Below, in pieces: positions 12,253 to 23,768 of a stretch of 64,000 nt of DNA. Source of the stretch: Entonaema liquescens (Eukaryota > Ascomycota > Sordariomycetes > Xylariales > Xylariaceae); the NCBI GenBank assembly GCA_902805475.1, contig CADCSX010000002.1, positions 3,286,001-3,350,000 on the forward strand, written 5' to 3'. Numbering within the stretch: the stretch's first letter is position 1; each line of letters opens with the position of its first letter. The notes under the pieces were generated by a model, which searched no databases, was not told the origin of the DNA, and saw only the letters and a program-made list of their open reading frames with translations. The position numbers were made by a program, and so were the translations under genes.

Positions 12253-12384
12253 AGCCCGATGCGGGGGTCGAACCTTTAAGGTGATGTTAGAATATGGTTG
12301 TAAATCTCAGAAGCAGAGAAATATGAACTTACCCGCAACCTTGAGATTAAGAGTCTCACGCTCTACCGATTGAGCTAACCGGGC
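12253..12384 (-). tRNA. tRNA-Lys(CTT) interrupted in the T arm by a 59-nt intron-like insertion
   Basis: Read on the minus strand, the gene has acceptor GCCCGGT pairing with ATCGGGC, a D arm (GCTC/GAGC), and anticodon stem TGAGA/TCTCA around the 7-nt loop CTCTTAA, so the anticodon is CTT. The T stem is GCGGG/CCCGC with loop TTCGACC, and the discriminator is T. All stems pair fully, with one G-T in the acceptor. There is no intron at the usual position 37/38. Instead 59 nt (12274-12332) interrupt the T stem. Removing it as GT...AG gives exactly GCGGGTTCGACC. The A box and the B box (GGTTCGACCCC, 12263-12273) both survive because GGT is repeated on both sides of the insert. Confidence 0.9.
12274..12332 (-). 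other. Spliceosomal-type intron inside tRNA-Lys
   Basis: The 59-nt segment starts GTAAGT, contains CTAAC 18 nt before its end and ends AAAG. These features and the length match the pre-mRNA introns of neighbouring genes (48-71 nt, GTAAGT-like donors, CTAAC/CTGAC branch sites). The exact junction is ambiguous by a 3-nt GGT repeat, but only one placement obeys GT-AG. The AAG acceptor is a weaker form than CAG or TAG. Whether it is removed, and by which machinery, cannot be told from sequence. Confidence 0.7.
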
Positions 12385-13361
12385 GGTTTCTGGTGAGAAT
12401 TTTGTTTGAATTTGCGGCATATATTTTGCAGCTGGTCTGTGGGTGGGAAATCCGAAAACTCCCTGACCAATCGTGGGTCAAGCTTGAAGTAGGCACTGTG
12501 TGTAAGTCCGAGTTGGGGATATCTTTATTCACCGAAACATCATAAGTTGATCGAGATAATGTAACCAAATATTATTATTATTTGGAAAAAATTTATAAAA
12601 ACTCACACTGAAAAGCGTATGTACAACATACCATGGCTCTGAGTTAAAATACTTTTTGAAGAGCAAAACAGACCAAGGAATAAGACGTAGTTTGAGCCAA
12701 AGAGATATGAAGGAAGAGTAACAACACCCTTGGCCATAGACAGAGCTAAACATGACATGAAATCATACATCACAACTATCTTTCCATGGATTTGATTGCC
12801 ATGGCGGTAAGGGTAGAGTCACCTGTTATTACTCATGCATGTCTTATTCAGTCTCAAGCATCTTGCTACACTATCGTCCCTTACATATATGAGGGCACAT
12901 ATTGCGGTAAGTAAAAGCCTACTAGTTATCTTGGAAGATGTTCTATCTAAGAAGTGATGTGACTTTCCTTCAAGGATCTGGGCATGCATTGAACGAATAT
13001 ACAGTGGACTAGCGCCCATCCATACTATCTAGCACGGTATGCCCAGTATGTCCGGTACCACTCTGAATTCTTTTGGGCCTCTCACGCCTTAAGCGGTCTA
13101 CTGAGCGGATCAGAGATGCAATAATCTTGGGAAATACGGCATTCTTAAAATTCCACGGGCATAAGATAATTACAGTTTTCTTAGCATACCTGCTGGAAGC
13201 TATATAAGATTAGCTATACTAATTCACTACCCGAGGTCTAGGCTGTATTGGTACAATAGGTATACGATCTTCCACGGGCACTACAGCAACATGTTTCCCC
13301 AAAGCCAAACGATCATACATCTCGAAAGTTGAAACTAGGTATAGAGGGACGTTTGATAGTT
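12385..13361. other. Intergenic, nothing recognised
   Basis: 5' flank of the tRNA-Lys gene and 3' flank of the decarboxylase. The short frames here have no family resemblance. Confidence 0.45.
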
Positions 13362-15076
13362 TTAAGATGGGACCACCTCCTTTGCGACCTCCCTTAAAGC
13401 TTTGACGAGTCCTTCGACGGTACTTCTCAGCGTCTGCGTGTTCACTACCACACGGAAAAGGCTACCCTTTGGACCAGGCGCATAGTCCACCATGAACCCT
13501 CTTGGCACAAGCTTCGCAACTATCTGGCTTGTGCGCCGCGTGGTTTCCTCATGGTCGTCAGGTAATACGCCACCCGGTGCGTAGTAGAAACATACTTGTA
13601 AGCATGGAGGTGGATTGCTAGATAAGAGGTAAAAATCGCTAGACTCCTGCACCAGCGTTGCGAGATACGCTGCTGTGTCGAACGCGTGGTCAACGCGCTT
13701 CTCGATACCTTTATCTCCGTAGTAAATCCACGAAAGAGCTAGGTTTAACGCATCACCACGGCGCCCGCACTGGAGCGTCAGGTCTGCTAGGTCCCAGATC
13801 TCGTCCTCGGCGGCCGCGTCGTGGAATAGGTACCCGGCACGCAGAGTGTTGGCGCGCTGGAAGACGTTCACGTCGTTGGTGAGAAGGAATGAGCAGGGTA
13901 CAGGCACGTTGAGCATCTTGTGCGGGTTGATTGTCAATGAGTTGGCATGCTCTGACCCGGCTAGCTTGTGTCGCTGCGCAGCGGAGAAGATAGCTGGTCC
14001 ACCCCACGACGCGTCAATGTGCAACCAGATGCCAAATTCCTTGCAGATGGGAGCAATCTCGGCGAAGGGGTCATATGATCCCCATACGGTTGTTCCAGCA
14101 GTTGCATTGACGTATAGGGGCGTCTTACCCTCGTCCTTAGCACGAATGATAGCTGCACGAAGCGCTGACGGGACTATCTGACCGGCTGAGTCGACTGGGA
14201 CTGAGACCACGCTGTTGGAACCGAGACCGCAGGTTACAGCTGCCTTCTCAACCGAATAATGTCCGTGTTCACTGGTGAACAGCGCGAATTGACGGCCTGC
14301 GTTACCAGAGGTTTTCACGTCAGGGAATAGGGTGTTTCGGGCGATAACAAGTGAAGTCAAGTTCGAAGCACTGCCACCTTGACACGTAACGCCACCTGCT
14401 CTGGGACCAGTGAAACCAAAGAGATTTGCTAGTTTACGTGCGGTTGTCTTCTCGATGATTGTCAAAGCTGGGGAGGTTTTCCAGACATGTACCTGTATCG
14501 GGTTAGGAATTTGAGAGAATTAAAGGGTAAGAAGACCTACGTTAGTATTTAGTACCGTGAGGACAAGTTCCGATATTACACCAACCTGTTGAACTGCATA
14601 AGTTTCGGATCCAAGGGATTTCGCTCTTCTTCATGAGTAGCAATGAGTTATCTTACTGGATTGATGCTCGAGTATAACTTGTCCATGAACCCCTGATCCC
14701 ATGTATTTACACTGTATCGTAGGATGGTCTGGATGATATCTAATAGGCCTTCTTTTCCTTCCCCTTCCTCTGGGATTGATATGCGCAGTTTCTTTACTAA
14801 CTCCTCAGGTTGGTGCTTATCCACCAAGACATTTCTCCCTGGTGTCCCTTGAGCATCCGTAGCTATATAGCCGTTGGCTCGACTGGAGGCTGCGTTGTCT
14901 GCATCTCTAATGAATGATATGAGGAGAGATTTTACCGCATCGAGTAACTATACATGATTTAGTAATGGGAATTGTACAGTAATTTGAATATGTGATCTTT
15001 GCTTAAATCAACTTACTTCTTCAACTTCGCCAGCTCTGTTCAGCTTAGGCTCGTTGGTGAGGGCGTGAGAAGACAT
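13362..15076 (-). CDS. Group II PLP-dependent decarboxylase, glutamate/cysteine-sulfinate decarboxylase-like (508 aa)
   Basis: Four exons: 15076-15017, 14947-14657, 14585-14541 and 14492-13362. The introns are 69, 71 and 48 nt, all GT-AG, and the joined frame is 508 aa, normal for the family. The first exon starts MSSHALTNEPKLNRAGEVEE. The core carries TCQGGSASN near residue 170, TSEHGHYS (stacking His208), HIDASWGG with PLP-pyridine Asp292, and SLTINPHKM with Schiff-base Lys324. This is the aromatic-amino-acid/glutamate decarboxylase fold (fold type I), which removes CO2 from an amino acid to give an amine. Substrate choice between glutamate, cysteine sulfinate and aromatic amino acids is not settled. 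It is predicted to be cytosolic. Its neighbours give no pathway clue. Confidence 0.88.
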
Positions 15077-15771
15077 GTTGATCGGTCACGAAATATTTGA
15101 AAACTTGTTCCGTGAATTTGGGAGGTTCTGAGCTCTTTTTGGGTAAACCACATCTATAAATCCACCTATTCGGTAGTGGTTTCCCGTAATTTATTATCTT
15201 ATATCTAAACCTGCAGTTTTTTTTCGGTTGCCCTTTCCGTGATATTATCTGCAAAGGGTAATTGCCGAGGACCCACTGCGTAGGTTGGGATTCGGGCTAC
15301 TATTCGGCGCAAGCGATCGCGTGCTCGCTGGAATTTTAGTGCAATGACTGAAAAGGAGTATCTACCACGATAGTAGTATTTAGTTGTGTTTAGTTCATAA
15401 GAGGATACGCATCCTGTTTTCTAGCACACTGAACCTTGTTTAAAGAATCAAGAAAAAAAAGAATTATCAGGTTACATGCAAATGGAGTTTAGTGCCTCTC
15501 TTACAATACCAGACCATCATAAACCTTGGAACTGTTTTGTTCACAGGATTCCGCCGAAGGAAATGGGTATACTTGGACAAATCCCTTTTTGATAGCCTGT
15601 GGTGTCACGCCCAATTTCATCCTAACTCTTACAAACGCCATAATCCCCAGGGCCTTGCCAACAACTAAACTCGGTTTATGCCGTATAAGTGAACATGTTT
15701 TTATGTTTACCCCTGAAGAAAAGGTATCATTCAAATCCGTCCATCCATTTCATCGTGTACTCGTAACGCCC
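15077..15771. other. Intergenic between decarboxylase and VanZ-like gene
   Basis: Promoter region of the decarboxylase and 3' flank of the VanZ-like gene. Frames at 15501-15734 and 15526-15918 run antisense or overlap the real gene and are not supported. Confidence 0.4.
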
Positions 15772-16549
15772 TTAGTCGACTCGCTTCTTGGTATCGACCG
15801 TTTCTCCCCCGTTTTGTTCGTGCGTTTTGCCGTTGCTCGCTCCTATATCGCCCTCTTCTTCGTCCTCATCCCATGCATCTACTGCGTTCTCGTCCCAGTT
15901 GTCGACTTCATCCTCTAGCGTGCTGGCTCTTTCGTTTCCGGCTGCCGACATGACGCCCTCCTCTTGAGCTTCGATATCCTCGCCAAGCTCGAGATCAGTG
16001 GGGTCCTCACCGGGAACTGCATTGTATTGCCTTCGCGAACGCTTTCTCTCCAGCATTCTCAAGTGATACCAGGAACATAATCCGAGCCCCGCTAAGCTGC
16101 CCACTATATTGGCCACAATGTCATAGGGATCAAACTCTCGTCCGTTGGGGAGAAACCCTTGTAGGAATTCGGAGCCGATGCCAAGGCCTAGGGTACATAC
16201 AACAACGGTGAAGTTTAGGGTACGGCGGCGGTTCGTATCGATGATCCAGTAGAAAGCGACGGTTAGGAGGAAAAAGGTTAAGAGGTGTAAGACTTTATCG
16301 TTGATAACGGTGTCGAGCTGTAGGGACGAGAGCCCCGCGTAGCCTGCGAGAAGGCATAGCAGGAAGAAAACTCCTATAAATGTTCTGTTAACTTATGATC
16401 TTCGCAGGGGTTATAACATAAAGCTTAAGCCATCTGCGGGGATCGTCATAGCAAGCTTTGAAACCCCCGAGACAAGTATGAAATAGAGCACATTAGGCAA
16501 CAAAGAGAAAGCCATGGAACGAACCTGCAAAAGGTAGGCGGATGCGCAT
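15772..16549 (-). CDS. VanZ-like family membrane protein (208 aa)
   Basis: Two exons, 16549-16525 and 16373-15772, are separated by a 151-nt intron with donor GTTCGT. The first exon encodes MRIRLPFA. Exon 2 gives hydrophobic segments VFFLLCLLAGYAGLS, VLHLLTFFLLTVAFYWII, FTVVVCTLGLGIG and IVANIVGSLAGLGLCSWY. The VanZ pattern is visible in NDKVLH, in GSEFLQGFLPNGREFDPYD and in the final helix. About 85 hydrophilic, strongly acidic residues follow (EDEVDNWDENAVDAWDEDEE), a tail common in fungal members. Named after VanZ (teicoplanin resistance), the family has no settled function in fungi. Predicted integral membrane protein with a cytosolic or lumenal acidic tail. Confidence 0.82.
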
Positions 16550-16837
16550 GTTGGAGACTATAAGAGTTTAAACTGAGACAATATGCATGGGCATGATTTC
16601 GTAAGAAGTTATCGTCAGTTATTGTGAATTGTAAAGATTCCGTAATGCTTCACGAAAAAAAAAAAAGATACGTTGCGAAAGCGAAGAAAGTTGGCCTTGG
16701 TGAGCTTCAACTTTCGGGTTTCCAGCGATGGAAAGTTGACGGGGGATCCACTTCTTTCGTCACCCAGCCTATCGGTTAAGGTGCTTGAAAGATTTGGGGC
16801 TTTGACTGATACAGTTATATGATAAGTCGCATACCGA

Positions 16838-17045
16838 TATACTTTTTAATTAATTTATACAATAGTCCGGGATACTGATTATTTATAAAGTAATTAAAAT
16901 CCGATAAATTATAATATATATAATAATTATTAATTATTAATTAAATTAAAATTATAAAATATTATGGAAATATTTTCATTTAAATTTTAATTATAAAACG
17001 TTAAAATTTAACGGTAATTAATACGTTATTATTATAAAATTTACA
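16838..17045 (+). repeat. Left terminal direct repeat (5' LTR)
   Basis: Aligns without gaps to 22146-22353. This copy is AT-converted along its whole length. It starts TATAC, which could derive from TGTAC by RIP, and ends TTACA. That would fit a TG...CA LTR. Confidence 0.72.
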
Positions 17046-20000
17046 TTATTTTTTTTTTTAAATAATTATCTTTAATTATTATTAATTTTTTTAACAATTA
17101 TATATTTAATTTATTTATTTTAATAAATATTATTTATTTTATTTTAATATAATTTTATTAATATATTATATATTACGTATTAAATAATTATCGTAAACGT
17201 AAAAAAAAAAAAAAATTAATATTATTATATTTATTTTATAATTATATATTATTAAAATTTTAAATTTTATACGTATTATTTAAATGGTAATTTACTATAA
17301 TTTAAAATTTATTATAATAAAATTTATATTTTATAATACGTTATTTTATTTTTAATATTTAATTTTTAAATATATACGTTTTAATTAAATTTTTTTTTTT
17401 TATAAATACGTATATATTTAATTTTTAAATACTTTAACATTATTAAATCGGTTATAAATTAATAATATTTCGTATTATTCGGTTAATTATTTTACGAATA
17501 ATATTTTTTTTTTATCGGTTCGTAAATATATTTGTTATATTCGATAAATTATTAATTTTAAAATAATTACGTATTAAATATAAAATAATAATTATTATAT
17601 TTTCCAAATTTAAAAATATAATTATATATTATTAACGTTTTTTACAATAATTATAATAATTTTATATATATAAAATTTATTTAATATTTATATAATATAA
17701 TTTTTTTTAAGTTTTTATTAATTTTTTTAACTTTATTATTATTTTTCGGTTTAAATAGCGTAACGAGTTTAATAATAAATTTATTAAATTTTATTTATTT
17801 TTTTATTTTATAATTTATAAACGATTTAACGTTATTATTAATTTATTTTTTTAAATAATTAAAAATAATGTTTATTTTATTAAATAAAAATATATAATTT
17901 ATAAATAATATCGTTATAATTATTATTACTTTAATTCATTTTATAACGTATTTAATTGTTATAAAAATGTTATATTTATTAATAAACGTGTAATTAATTA
18001 TTTATTACGTTAATAATATTAATAAATATATAAATTATAAATTAAATAACGTTAAATTTAGTTTTTTTTATTAATTAACACGTAGGATATTTAATTATTA
18101 TTTTTTATATTATTAATATAATTTTAAAATATTAATATTATTTTAATATTTTTTTAAATATAATTTTTATTATAATATAATTTTAATCGTAATATATTTT
18201 TCGTAATTTAATTGTTAAATTGTTAAATTTAAATATTATTTTTAAATTAACGGTTTTATTTTTTGTTTTTATTATATATAAAAAGTTTTCGAATGTTTTT
18301 TTATATATAATTACTTTATATAAATAACTTTTATATATAATAAAATTTTTATATATTTAATTTTTATTAATTAAATTAAATAATTTTTCTTTAAATATAA
18401 AATATTTATAAATAATTTATAAATTAAATTTATTTAATTTATATAAATATATAACGTTTCATTTATAAAGTTTTTTAATAAATAAAAAATTAAATTCAAT
18501 TATTTTTAATTTAAATAATTTAAATAAATAATTAATTAAAACGTTAATTTTATTTAAATAATAAATAATTTTAATATTATAATATTTTATAATATTAAAA
18601 AATCGAAAGATTTTTATAAATTATTTAATTTTTATATTAATAATTTTTAAAAATTCGTGATTTATTATCATTATAACATCGTTTTTTTTTACTTAATATT
18701 TTTAATATTAAAATATTAATATAATTTTTAATAATTTTTATTTTTATATTAAATAATATTATTAAATATTAATTAATTTTTTTAAAAAATAAATTATTAA
18801 ATAAAAAATTTATTAATTATTATATATATATAATTATAATAAAATGGCGTTAATATATCTTTTACTTATATTTATTTTTAATATTAAAGGTAATTTTTAA
18901 TTAAATTTTATTATAATTAATATTATTATAATTATTTCTTATATTTTAAACTATATTTCTTTAATTACTTTATTAAATTTTATTAATATATTCTTTTATT
19001 AATTAATTAATATTATAAAAAAACTTAATATTTTTAAATAATTTTTTATTAAATTTTTAAAATATTTTATTACATTAATAAAAACTTAAATATTAATAAT
19101 TATTTTTAATATCGATTTATTTTATATTATTATTACTTTTATTAAATTAATTTTAATATTTTATTTTAAAATAATAAATTTTAAAAATATTTTTTATTTA
19201 ATAAACATTTAACTTTTTTTAATATTAATAATTATTCTATATTTAATAAATCTTTAAAATATAATTATTATTATTTATTTATAAAATTACTTTAAAATAT
19301 TTATTTAAATATAAATATTATTAAAAAAATTTATAATAAATTTATAAAATTTATATAATATTTTATTAATAAATATTTAAAAAATAATTAATATATTTAT
19401 TAATTTAAAAAATATAATTATTTATTTATATATTTTAAAAAATATTATAAATATTATTTTCTTATAATATAATAGATAAATTAATATATATTAAAATCTA
19501 TTTTTTAAATTAATAAATATGTATTAATAGTAATTTATTACGCGTTAAATTTAATTTTACACGTTAAATAATAAATATACGTTTTTTTTAATATATTTAT
19601 TTAATTTTTTATAATTATAATAAAAATATTAAATAATATTTAAGTTATTTTTATTTGATTTAGTTATTTAATTTAATATTTTTTTAAATATTAATAATAA
19701 TAATAACGTTTAAAAATTTATAAATTTTTAAATTATTTTACTTTTATAAATTTTAATAAATTTTTTTAACATTTATTTTTAATAAAAATTATATTTTCGT
19801 AATAATAATTTTATTAAAAAATTATTATTTATATTTATATAATATAAAATTTATATTTTTATATTTATATAATATTTAATATATTTTTAAAAATATATAT
19901 TAATTTAAAAATTTATTATTAATATATTTTTATATTATTTAAAATTTAATATTATTATAATAATAATTTTAAATATTAATTTTATTATTTCGATTATTTA

Positions 20001-22145
20001 ATATAAGTTTTTTTATTTAAAAAATTATATAAAAGATTTTTTTTTAAATTTTCGTAAATGTAATATTTTATTATATACGTAATTTTTATAAATAATTTTT
20101 TATTTATAAAATATTTTTTTTTAAAAGTAAATTTTTTTAAAAATATATAATTTAAAATTATTTTTGCTAAAACGGTAAATATTATATTATAACTATTTTT
20201 AATTTTAAATTTTACGTAAATTATTATTTTTTACGTTATTTATAAATTTAATTTTTTTATTTTAATTATATTAAATAATTTTCGTATTTTATATATTATT
20301 AATATTTTTACTAATAATTTTAAAATATAATATAATATATAATTATAATCAAAAAATATTATAATATTTTAACCATTTTATAATTTAATATTAAAAATAT
20401 TATAATTATTTTCGTAATTTTTTTTAATAAATTTATTTTTATAAAATAATAATTTATTATTATTATTTATTTTAACTTAATAAACGTAATTATCTTAATC
20501 ATTATTATTTTAAATTAAATTATTAAATATTTTTACTAATTTTTAATTTATATTTAAATTTTTAAAACTTTTTTTAAAATTACGTTTTTTATTTTTTTTT
20601 TTTTTATTAACAGTAAATTAAATTTATTATTTAAGTTTATTTTACCATTTTTTAAAAACTTTTTAAATATATTTATTAAATTTAATTAATTTATTATCCT
20701 TAAAAATCATTTTTTTAATAATAATTTTCTCGCTATTTAAAATTATTTTTCGTAAAAATTATAATTTTTTATTATAATTTTTAACTTAATAATTTTTTTT
20801 ATTATAATTAAAATATTTATTATTAATTACTTATATTACATAATTTTATTTTTTCGTTATATTAACATTATAATTATTATTTTTTATATATTTTATTATT
20901 ATATTTTTACTATTTTAAATTTTTTAAATATTATTTTTAAAATATTTATATTATAAAACGAAATTTTAATATTTTATAATTAAATAATTATTATTAAAAT
21001 ATTATAAATTTTATTTTTTATTATAATTTATATAATTAATTTTACTTTAATAATTATTTTTTTTATTATATCATTTATATTTTAATTTTTTTATTTATTT
21101 TATATTAAAAACCAAATTTAAAATATATATATATAAAAAATATTTATTAATATTTTATAAATTTAATAAATATTACGCGTTTATATATATAAATAAAAAT
21201 AAAATTTATATATTTATTTTATAAAATTAAATAAACTTTTATTTTAATATAATAATAACGTTAAAAACGTTATTATTAAATTTTAAATAATATAATATTT
21301 AATTAATATTTAAAATATTATTTTTAAAAATTTTACTTAATTAAATTATTAATTTTTTACATAATTAATTATTTTTTAAAAATTTTTTAATAATTTAAAC
21401 GCAATTTTTATTAATTATAATTTATATAAAATTAAAACTATTTTAAAATAATATTAAATTTTATTTAATTTATTTAACATTATTTCATTTACTTATATTA
21501 ATTTAAAATTAAATAATAAAATTACTTTATTTTTATTTTCACATTTAAATAATTTTTTTATTTTTATTATAAATTTTATTTCCGGTTATATTAATTTTAC
21601 TATTTTTTTTTATTTTATATAAATTTCGGTATTAATATATAAATAATAAATATTAATAATTTTATTTAATAAACGTTTATTATTTATTAAATTAAATAAA
21701 TATTTTATAAATAATAATAATTTAAATTTACTTAATATTATTAATATTTTAAATATATATAACATTAATATATTAATTAAATTTAATTAATTTATTTAAA
21801 TAAATATTAAAATTTAATTTATAAAAATAAATAATATTTTTAATATTTACGTTTATATTATTATTAAAATATTATTTAATTTAATTTTAAATTTTTCTAT
21901 ATTTATTTTATTTTTCTTAAATAATCTCGAAATAATTTCGTTTATTAAATTTAAACAATTATTAATATTTTAAATTATTTTTTAAAATATATTAATTAAT
22001 ATAAATAAATTATTATATTATTTTAATTATTTAATTTTATTTTTAAATATTTTAACAATAATTAATAATAAAATTTACATTATTTTTAATAAATTTTTAA
22101 ATTTTTATTTATATAATTAATATTTTATTTACGTAATTAATTATT

Positions 22146-22353
22146 TATATTTTTTAATTAATTTATATAATAATTCGAAATATTAATTATTTATAAAATA
22201 ATTAAAATTTAATAAATTATAATATATATAATAATTATTAATTATTAACTAAATTAAAATTATAAAATATTATAAAGATATTTTCATTTAAACTTTAATT
22301 ATAAAGCATTAAGGCTTGGCGGTAGTCAGTGCGCTACTGCCATAAGATCTACA
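22146..22353 (+). repeat. Right terminal direct repeat (3' LTR), only partly mutated
   Basis: The left two-thirds are AT-converted like the partner copy. From about 22306 the sequence keeps normal GC content (GGCTTGGCGGTAGTCAGTGC). Opposite it, the left copy has A for G and T for C at almost every differing site. This copy therefore preserves some of the ancestral sequence. It ends CTACA. Confidence 0.72.
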
Positions 22354-23768
22354 CCGGCACCGGTTGAGCTGAATTACATAAGCGGCTTAGGACCTTGCGT
22401 GCCTTATGTAACCGTGCTACATGTACCTCATTATCTGCAGCTCGTCGCCCATTGCCTGGGGCCAGCTAGGGACTTTGATATCATTCCCCACTAGCGACCT
22501 CGAGGTACTTATTAGATCACATACTCTCCACACTTTTGATCTCGGGGTTTCGGAATATGCAGGTCAAGCTGAGCTGAGTTTAGGATTTATAGTCGTTTGG
22601 GGGATCTATGGATTTAAGACTATATAATGTACCATGGGTTGTAGTATTATCAAATTCCGAATGGGACATCGCATCCTACTTGAACATTGAATATGACGAA
22701 AATGTGGCTGTGAGACGGAGTTTTTTTTGTGGCCGTTAACTTTCAGTCATAAGGGTATCTAGCACGTGACAATGATGATTATCTAAAAGATCATTCGATT
22801 CCAGTACATTTCACTGCTTGCGGGGGGACATGAATACCTAGGTAAGGACGTGTATGAGGTACCTGTTTTAGCACATCGTGTAAATGATACACGTTCTGCT
22901 TTGACAAACAAGATACCTAGAGTTAAAAATGAATTAGTACAGCTTAAAGAAAATAAAGAAGCCTTTGCTTTTTTTTTTTTTAGAAAAAAAAACCTCTCAA
23001 GTCCTAATATAAGCTCCATCTATTAAATACTTCATTACTATTCATTCTGGTAGCTTTTTATGTACCGTCTGGTTGTAAGAAATCTGTGTGAAGTTATGGT
23101 AGTTACTTAACCTAATACCTACCTACATGTAGTGCAGATTCAACAGTTAGACCGCTATAAGTGTAACGATTGTGATGATGTTAGGGTACGCAATAGCACG
23201 TAAAGAAGGACACTGACTTATTTGGAAGTTAAGACTGTTTATGGCTGTTTTCTTAGGGGTACCTAAATGGATTGGTCAGATATGGTACTTGAGATTAGTA
23301 GGATGATAGTAGAGAATAAGAAGTACCCCATGTAGTGTATTATTCATTGTAATAGGTTTAGGTCAGGTAGGTTACAAGGCAGTGGGATTTGACGTAAAAT
23401 GTACCACGGTACCATCAAGCCATAGGTAGTAGCGTAGCGTAAGTAGCCTACCATACAGTACCATGACCATTGTACCAAGACCATTGTACCAAGACCATTG
23501 TACCAGGGGATCCGCTCAAAACCTCCTTCGCCATAACCTCACCCTTAGAAAGTACGCGAAATCGCCTTGAACACGACGCATCAAGGCATCACCATTCTTA
23601 TCAAATTTTCTATAAAAACAACTTCTGTCATCTAATTCGATGTCGCTTATCTTTCAAATGTCAATTTAGGGAACTTAAACACCCTATTTCCGATTAGACG
23701 CGACTGTCATATCTTCCCGCATGGCTCCCGCCACCAGTCCATCACTCTAACACGCCCACAAGGCCATC
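22354..23768. other. Intergenic, upstream region of the Spt7 gene
   Basis: No gene is recognised. It carries TACCTAGGTA-type motifs (22837-22846), several GTACC/GGTAC motifs around 23400-23465 and a 14-nt tandem repeat just before the Spt7 leader. Confidence 0.45.
23465..23506 (+). repeat. 14-nt tandem repeat, 3 copies (GACCATTGTACCAA)
   Basis: Three head-to-tail copies differ only in the last base of the third. They end 262 bp before the Spt7 start codon, so they lie in its promoter or 5' UTR. Confidence 0.85.

Larger units (their letters stand above)
16838..22353. mobile_element. RIP-degraded LTR retrotransposon-like element
   Basis: About 5.5 kb of almost pure A/T lies between two direct repeats (16838-17045 and 22146-22353, offset 5308 bp). 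There is no open frame of even 60 codons. Differences between the repeats are nearly all C/T or G/A transitions, the signature of RIP. A 5.1-kb interior flanked by short direct repeats fits a Ty1/copia or Ty3/gypsy element, but the interior is too altered to name. Flanking ACCGA (16833-16837) and ACCGG (22353-22357) could be a target duplication altered by one G-to-A change; that is tentative. Autonomous function is impossible in this state. Confidence 0.72.

Noticed and set aside
10633..16549. Biosynthetic gene cluster (esterase plus decarboxylase)
   Set aside because: No core synthase, regulator or transporter nearby; adjacency alone is not enough.
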